Shown here: positions 60,489 to 64,000 of the stretch, one piece after another
Position numbering within the stretch: position 1 is the stretch's first letter
Layout: the number at the start of each line of letters is the position of its first letter
Assembly (NCBI RefSeq): GCF_021190955.1
Contig: NZ_JAIOAO010000002.1
Span: 1,240,001 to 1,304,000, forward strand
Length of the DNA stretch: 64,000 nt
Origin: Parachryseolinea silvisoli
GTDB lineage: Bacteria > Bacteroidota > Bacteroidia > Cytophagales > Cyclobacteriaceae
Reading direction: 5' to 3'
Made by a program: the position numbers and the translations under genes
Notes under the pieces: generated by a model
Seen by the model: only the letters and a program-made list of their open reading frames with translations
Told to the model about the DNA's origin: nothing
Databases searched by the model: none

Positions 60489-61658
60489 ATGGCCGAAAAT
60501 GTATTATACCTTTCGTATGACGGCCTGACCGATCCGCTGGGACAATCACAGATATTACCGTACCTCGCGGGGCTGGCCGGGCTGGGGCATCGTATTTCCA
60601 TCATTAGCTTTGAGAAAGACGATATGCTGGAAGCCGGTGGTGAACAGATACATCAGTTTTGCCGGAAGAATAATCTGACATGGTACCCCCTGCGGTATCA
60701 TAAACAGCCGCCGGTATTTTCTACAGTGTACGACGTTTGGCGTATGCGGCAGCTGGCACACACATTGCACGCGCAAACGCCGTTTACGATTGTGCATTGC
60801 CGAAGCTATATCACGGCGCTGGTAGGGCGCTGGTTGAAGAATAAGCATGGCATACGGTTCATCTTTGATATGCGCGGGTTCTGGGCGGACGAGCGTGTAG
60901 AAGGAGGGCTTTGGAACCTAAGTAACCCATTGTACCGCCGTGTATATAATTTCTTTAAAAGACAAGAGCGCAAGTTTCTGCAAGATGCCGATGCGGTGAT
61001 TGTGCTGACCATGGCCGCACGGGTGGAGATCCTTTCGTGGGGCGTGGACGATAAGATTACGGTTATACCCTGTTGTGTCGACTTGCAACTTTTTGATCGC
61101 GGGGCGGTGGCAACCTCGGATACCGACGCGTGGCGCACACAATTGGGTATACCACCCGGGGCCTATGTGCTGCTGTACCTGGGTTCCATCGGAACCTGGT
61201 ACCTGTGGAACGAAATGGTTTTGTTCTTTAAACACCTTCAAAGAGAACATGCAAATGCTAAATTTCTTGTCCTCACGCCCGATGCCGACAAAATTATACC
61301 CCATGCTGATTTTATTGTCCGGACGGTGAGCCGGCAGGAGGTACCTGTCCTGATCAGTTTGGCAGATGCCTCCATCTGTTTTATCAAGCCATCGTTTTCG
61401 AAGAAGGGCTCGTCGGCGACGAAAATGGCCGAGGTGCTGGCGATGGGGGTACCTGTTATTACCAACCCTGGGTGGGGCGATGTGGCCTTTCTGGCAGATA
61501 AGCTTGATAGCCTGCTGGTGGTGGACCCGCACGCACAACAAACCCCTATTATTCCGGTATCATCCGGTCCGGTATCGCGTGCATTCTTTGATGACTTTTT
61601 CTCATTGGCCGAGGGGGTAAAGCGGTATAACGCGGTATATCGTGGGCTCGGCCACTAG
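60489..61658 (+). CDS. Glycosyltransferase family 4
   Basis: 389 residues from ATG 60489. NVLYLSYDGLTDPLGQSQIL at the N-terminus and VHCRSYITALVGR, FIFDMRGFWADERVEGG are usual for a GT4 group in Bacteroidota. The C-terminal half has VLLYLGSIGTWYLWNEMV and KGSSATKMAEVLAMGVPVIT with the Lys and Glu that hold the nucleotide sugar. Last gene of the glycan cluster; no terminator hairpin is evident after it. Confidence 0.92.
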   Translation: MAENVLYLSYDGLTDPLGQSQILPYLAGLAGLGHRISIISFEKDDMLEAGGEQIHQFCRKNNLTWYPLRYHKQPPVFSTVYDVWRMRQLAHTLHAQTPFTIVHCRSYITALVGRWLKNKHGIRFIFDMRGFWADERVEGGLWNLSNPLYRRVYNFFKRQERKFLQDADAVIVLTMAARVEILSWGVDDKITVIPCCVDLQLFDRGAVATSDTDAWRTQLGIPPGAYVLLYLGSIGTWYLWNEMVLFFKHLQREHANAKFLVLTPDADKIIPHADFIVRTVSRQEVPVLISLADASICFIKPSFSKKGSSATKMAEVLAMGVPVITNPGWGDVAFLADKLDSLLVVDPHAQQTPIIPVSSGPVSRAFFDDFFSLAEGVKRYNAVYRGLGH

Positions 61659-61743
61659 CCGATCTTCTCTTGTACTTCACCTGCGTTTTATTCCTCTTAA
61701 ATTATTATTAACAGCCGTTAGCCATAGAATTGCATTTTTCCCT

Positions 61744-61751
61744 TATTTTTG
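61744..61751 (+). promoter_or_regulatory. Bacteroidota-type -7 element for lrp-like gene
   Basis: TATTTTTG, 39 bases before the ATG at 61791; no good -33 element at the usual distance. Confidence 0.4.
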
Positions 61752-61790
61752 GCCAAATTTTATTTGGAAAACGAACCCTCGCTTATATTT

Positions 61791-62267
61791 ATGATTAAGA
61801 ACATCAAACTAGACGGTACGGATCGTAAGATCCTGGAAATCCTCCAACGTAATTCGAATATTACGAATGCACAGTTAGCCAAGGAGATCGGTCTGTCGCC
61901 AGCACCGACACTGGAGCGTGTGAATAAGCTGGAGACTTCCGGGGTGATCAGAAGTTATCATGCCGTGATCGACCCGGCCGCCGTAGGCTTAGGTGTAAGC
62001 ACATTTGTGATGGCTTCGTTGAAGGGTCACAATAAAGAAAACATCAACAAGTTTATAACCGCTATCAAAGCAGTAGACGAAGTGGTGGAATGTCATCACA
62101 TCACAGGCTCGGGCGACTTCATTCTGAAGATTGTGTGTGCCGACATTGCGGCGTACCAACAATTGATGTTGGACAAGGTATCGAATATTGAAGTGGTTGA
62201 CAGCCTGCAGTCGATGGTGATCCTCTCTACCTTCAAAGACAGTAAATCGCTTCCAATACCGGGATAA
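61791..62267 (+). CDS. Lrp/AsnC-family transcriptional regulator
   Basis: 158 residues from ATG 61791. A helix-turn-helix domain (LDGTDRKILEILQRNSNITN, then QLAKEIGLSPAPTLERVNKL) is followed by a RAM effector domain (VMASLKGHNKENINKFI, VVECHHITGSGDFILKI). These regulators sense amino acids such as leucine or branched-chain precursors and control amino-acid metabolism. Its target is unknown; neighbouring genes concern nucleotide salvage and pantothenate. Confidence 0.94.
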   Translation: MIKNIKLDGTDRKILEILQRNSNITNAQLAKEIGLSPAPTLERVNKLETSGVIRSYHAVIDPAAVGLGVSTFVMASLKGHNKENINKFITAIKAVDEVVECHHITGSGDFILKIVCADIAAYQQLMLDKVSNIEVVDSLQSMVILSTFKDSKSLPIPG

Positions 62268-62279
62268 CAAGGAAGAAAT

Positions 62280-62786
62280 ATGCTTGCTGAAAAAAGTTTT
62301 ATTCTCGATGCCGACCAGGTAAAGCAGAAGATTCGGCGCATGGCATTTGAGATCTATGAGCACAACTTCAAAGAAAAGAATGTCGTGCTTGCGGGAATCG
62401 AAGGGCAGGGATATGTACTGGCGAAATTGCTGGCGAAGCAGCTGGAAAGTATCTCGCCCCTGGAGGTCAAGCTAGTGAAGATCAGCATCGATAAAACGGC
62501 GCCGCAGCAAAGCGAGATCACGCTGGATTGCGACCTGAAGGATATACGTAAACGCAGTATTATTATGGTAGACGATGTGCTGAATACGGGGCGCACGTTT
62601 ACATACGGTATGAAGCCGTTCCTGAGCATTGAAGTAAAAAAGATCGAGACGGCAGTATTGATCAACCGTAGCCATCCGCTTTTCCCTGTTCACGCCCAAT
62701 ATGTGGGGTATGAGCTCTCCACCACGATAAAAGATCACGTCGAAGTAGACCTGACAAAGGATACTATGGCGGTGTACTTACACTAG
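62280..62786 (+). CDS. Phosphoribosyltransferase-family protein (PyrR-like)
   Basis: 168 residues. [20 protein letters not shown] is the PRPP-binding motif, and [20 protein letters not shown] the pyrophosphate-loop region of type I phosphoribosyltransferases. [17 protein letters not shown] fits the PyrR/uracil group. It may attach phosphoribose to a base or sense nucleotides; the substrate is not clear. Begins 12 bases after the Lrp-like gene. Confidence 0.88.
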   Translation: MLAEKSFILDADQVKQKIRRMAFEIYEHNFKEKNVVLAGIEGQGYVLAKLLAKQLESISPLEVKLVKISIDKTAPQQSEITLDCDLKDIRKRSIIMVDDVLNTGRTFTYGMKPFLSIEVKKIETAVLINRSHPLFPVHAQYVGYELSTTIKDHVEVDLTKDTMAVYLH

Positions 62787-62809
62787 GCTTTTCTATTATT
62801 ACTACCATC

Positions 62810-63628
62810 ATGTCTGTTCACAAACAAGATATCAAGCGCATTACCACGCACCAGTTACAAGAAATGAAAAACCGGGGCGAGAAGATCGCGATGCTGACGG
62901 CCTATGATTACAGCATGGCCCAGCTGATCGATGGCGCTGGTATCGACGTCGTCCTGGTGGGTGACTCGGCCTCAAACGTAATGGCGGGCCATGAAACAAC
63001 CTTGCCGATCACGTTGGACCAGATGATCTACCACGCTGCCTCGGTAGTGCGCGCCGTGAAGCGTGCGCTGGTGGTGGTCGACCTGCCGTTTGGTTCATAC
63101 CAGGGCAGCTCGAGCGAGGCGCTTCGCTCGTCGATTCGCATCATGAAAGAAGCCGGCGCCCATGCTGTGAAGCTGGAGGGTGGCCATGAAATAAAAGAAT
63201 CTGTTCAACGCATTCTCAGTGCAGGCATTCCCGTGATGGGCCACCTCGGCCTGACACCGCAATCCATCTATAAATTCGGAACGTATTCCGTACGCGCGAA
63301 GGAAGAAGCCGAGGCGCAGACGCTGCTGGAAGACGCCAAACTGCTGGAAGAATGCGGGTGCTTTGGTATCGTGCTGGAAAAGATCCCGGCAGTGCTGGCT
63401 GGAAAGGTGTCGTCGTCATTGCATATACCCCTTATCGGCATTGGTGCCGGGCCCGATGTAGACGGGCAGGTGTTGGTGATGCAGGACATGTTGGGCATTA
63501 CGCAAGAGTTCAAGCCGCGATTCCTGCGACGGTATGCAGACCTCAGCAGCATCATTACCGGTGCTGTGGGAAAGTACGTCTCTGATGTAAAGTCCAAAAG
63601 CTTTCCGAACGCAGACGAGAAATATTAG
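62810..63628 (+). CDS. panB: 3-methyl-2-oxobutanoate hydroxymethyltransferase
   Basis: 272 residues. [62 protein letters not shown] and [13 protein letters not shown] are PanB segments with metal-binding Asp/Glu and catalytic Glu area; [18 protein letters not shown] follows. It adds a hydroxymethyl group from methylene-tetrahydrofolate to 2-oxoisovalerate, the first step to pantothenate and CoA. The stop lies 1 base before the stop of the convergent Ada-like gene. Confidence 0.97.
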   Translation: MSVHKQDIKRITTHQLQEMKNRGEKIAMLTAYDYSMAQLIDGAGIDVVLVGDSASNVMAGHETTLPITLDQMIYHAASVVRAVKRALVVVDLPFGSYQGSSSEALRSSIRIMKEAGAHAVKLEGGHEIKESVQRILSAGIPVMGHLGLTPQSIYKFGTYSVRAKEEAEAQTLLEDAKLLEECGCFGIVLEKIPAVLAGKVSSSLHIPLIGIGAGPDVDGQVLVMQDMLGITQEFKPRFLRRYADLSSIITGAVGKYVSDVKSKSFPNADEKY

Positions 63629-63629
63629 G

Positions 63630-64000
63630 CTATAGTCCCTGTCGTGCCATCTCCCAGCCGAGCATACTTTTCTTGCGGGTAGGCTCCCAACGATATTCTC
63701 CCAATATACCGTCTTTGCGGATGACGCGATGACATGGTATCAGGTATGCCACATGATTGGATCCTACCGCAGAGCCTACGGCCTGCAGGGCCCGTGCGTT
63801 TTCAATCGACGACGCGATCTGTTGATACGTGGTGACATGTCCTTCGGGAATGCGCAGGAGGGCCTCCCATACTTTTATCTGAAAATTAGTACCCTTGACA
63901 AAGACATGTAGCTTCTTTTGCTGCGGCTGATCCTTTGCCGGAAAGATCTGTCCGATGAATGCCTGAGTAAGCTCCTGGTCCTGGTGGAACACTGAGTTAT
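63630..64000 (-). CDS. Methylated-DNA-protein-cysteine methyltransferase, Ada-like (partial)
   Basis: The last 123 codons or so; the frame stays open to the right edge. The active-site PCHRV lies in AVGSNHVAYLIPCHRVI, and GTNFQIKVWEALLRIPEGHV is the DNA-reading helix-turn-helix. A GTG at 63992 could be a start, but the preceding ELTQAFIGQIFPAKDQ is mid-protein sequence in longer relatives, in which an AraC-type domain comes first. Repairs O6-methylguanine by taking the methyl group on its own cysteine. Confidence 0.9.
   Translation of the reverse strand, partial: NSVFHQDQELTQAFIGQIFPAKDQPQQKKLHVFVKGTNFQIKVWEALLRIPEGHVTTYQQIASSIENARALQAVGSAVGSNHVAYLIPCHRVIRKDGILGEYRWEPTRKKSMLGWEMARQGL

Noticed and set aside
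61659-61790. tRNA or small RNA gene between the glycan cluster and the Lrp-like gene
   Set aside because: No cloverleaf, no strong hairpin and no terminator were seen; it is an AT-rich promoter region.

Overview
The window looks like a chromosomal segment of a Bacteroidota member, most likely of the Cytophagales/Chitinophagales side, with moderate GC content. The support is: Bacteroidota-type promoter elements (-7 TAnnTTTG, one with a well-spaced -33 TTTG), a gliding-motility lipoprotein GldH next to a PSP1-domain protein, a TonB receptor with an N-terminal carboxypeptidase-like domain, a DUF2723 membrane protein, FucP-type sugar permease, and metX/metY methionine synthesis behind a SAM-I riboswitch. 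No rRNA, tRNA, CRISPR array, transposase or phage module was found.

Layout. 1-7567: end of rpoN, a sigma-54 response regulator, two sensor kinases, two stand-alone receivers and a cluster of small stress/envelope proteins. 7569-13654: an AsmA-like protein, an OmpA-type lipoprotein, a tiny lmo0937-like membrane protein, an Mla-type lipid transporter (mlaE-mlaF-mlaD) and a YciF-like ferritin-fold protein. 13720-21634: topoisomerase IB, sugar permease, two nucleotide-sugar pyrophosphorylases, KdsD and RecQ. 21753-24996: purD, PSP1 (RicT-like) and gldH. 25066-29188: metY-metX-hom, read leftwards from one promoter through a SAM-I aptamer and a Cys/Met-rich leader peptide. 29301-31752: fabG and lpd. 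31788-34000: an AT-richer accessory stretch with three unrecognised genes and a 469-bp intergenic region holding two helically phased repeat arrays. 34001-36887: TonB receptor and a histidine-rich membrane protein, probably metal uptake. 36911-41829: DUF2723 protein, a membrane protein and a TPR protein whose start codons overlap. 41853-61658: a 20-kb glycan gene cluster with glycosyltransferases, methyltransferases, polytopic membrane proteins, an asparagine-synthetase-like protein and a Wzm/Wzt-type exporter. 61791-64000: Lrp-type regulator, a phosphoribosyltransferase, panB and the C-terminal part of an Ada-like DNA methyltransferase running off the edge.

How the parts work together. The glycan cluster has an ABC exporter and no recognised Wzx/Wzy pair, so the product is probably built on a lipid carrier in the cytoplasm and exported whole. 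ManC, KdsD and the other nucleotidyltransferase upstream could supply its sugars. The methionine operon shows the most unusual regulation: SAM binding would hide the start region of a short reading frame ending in eight cysteine and two methionine codons, and that frame runs into alternative hairpins ahead of metY.
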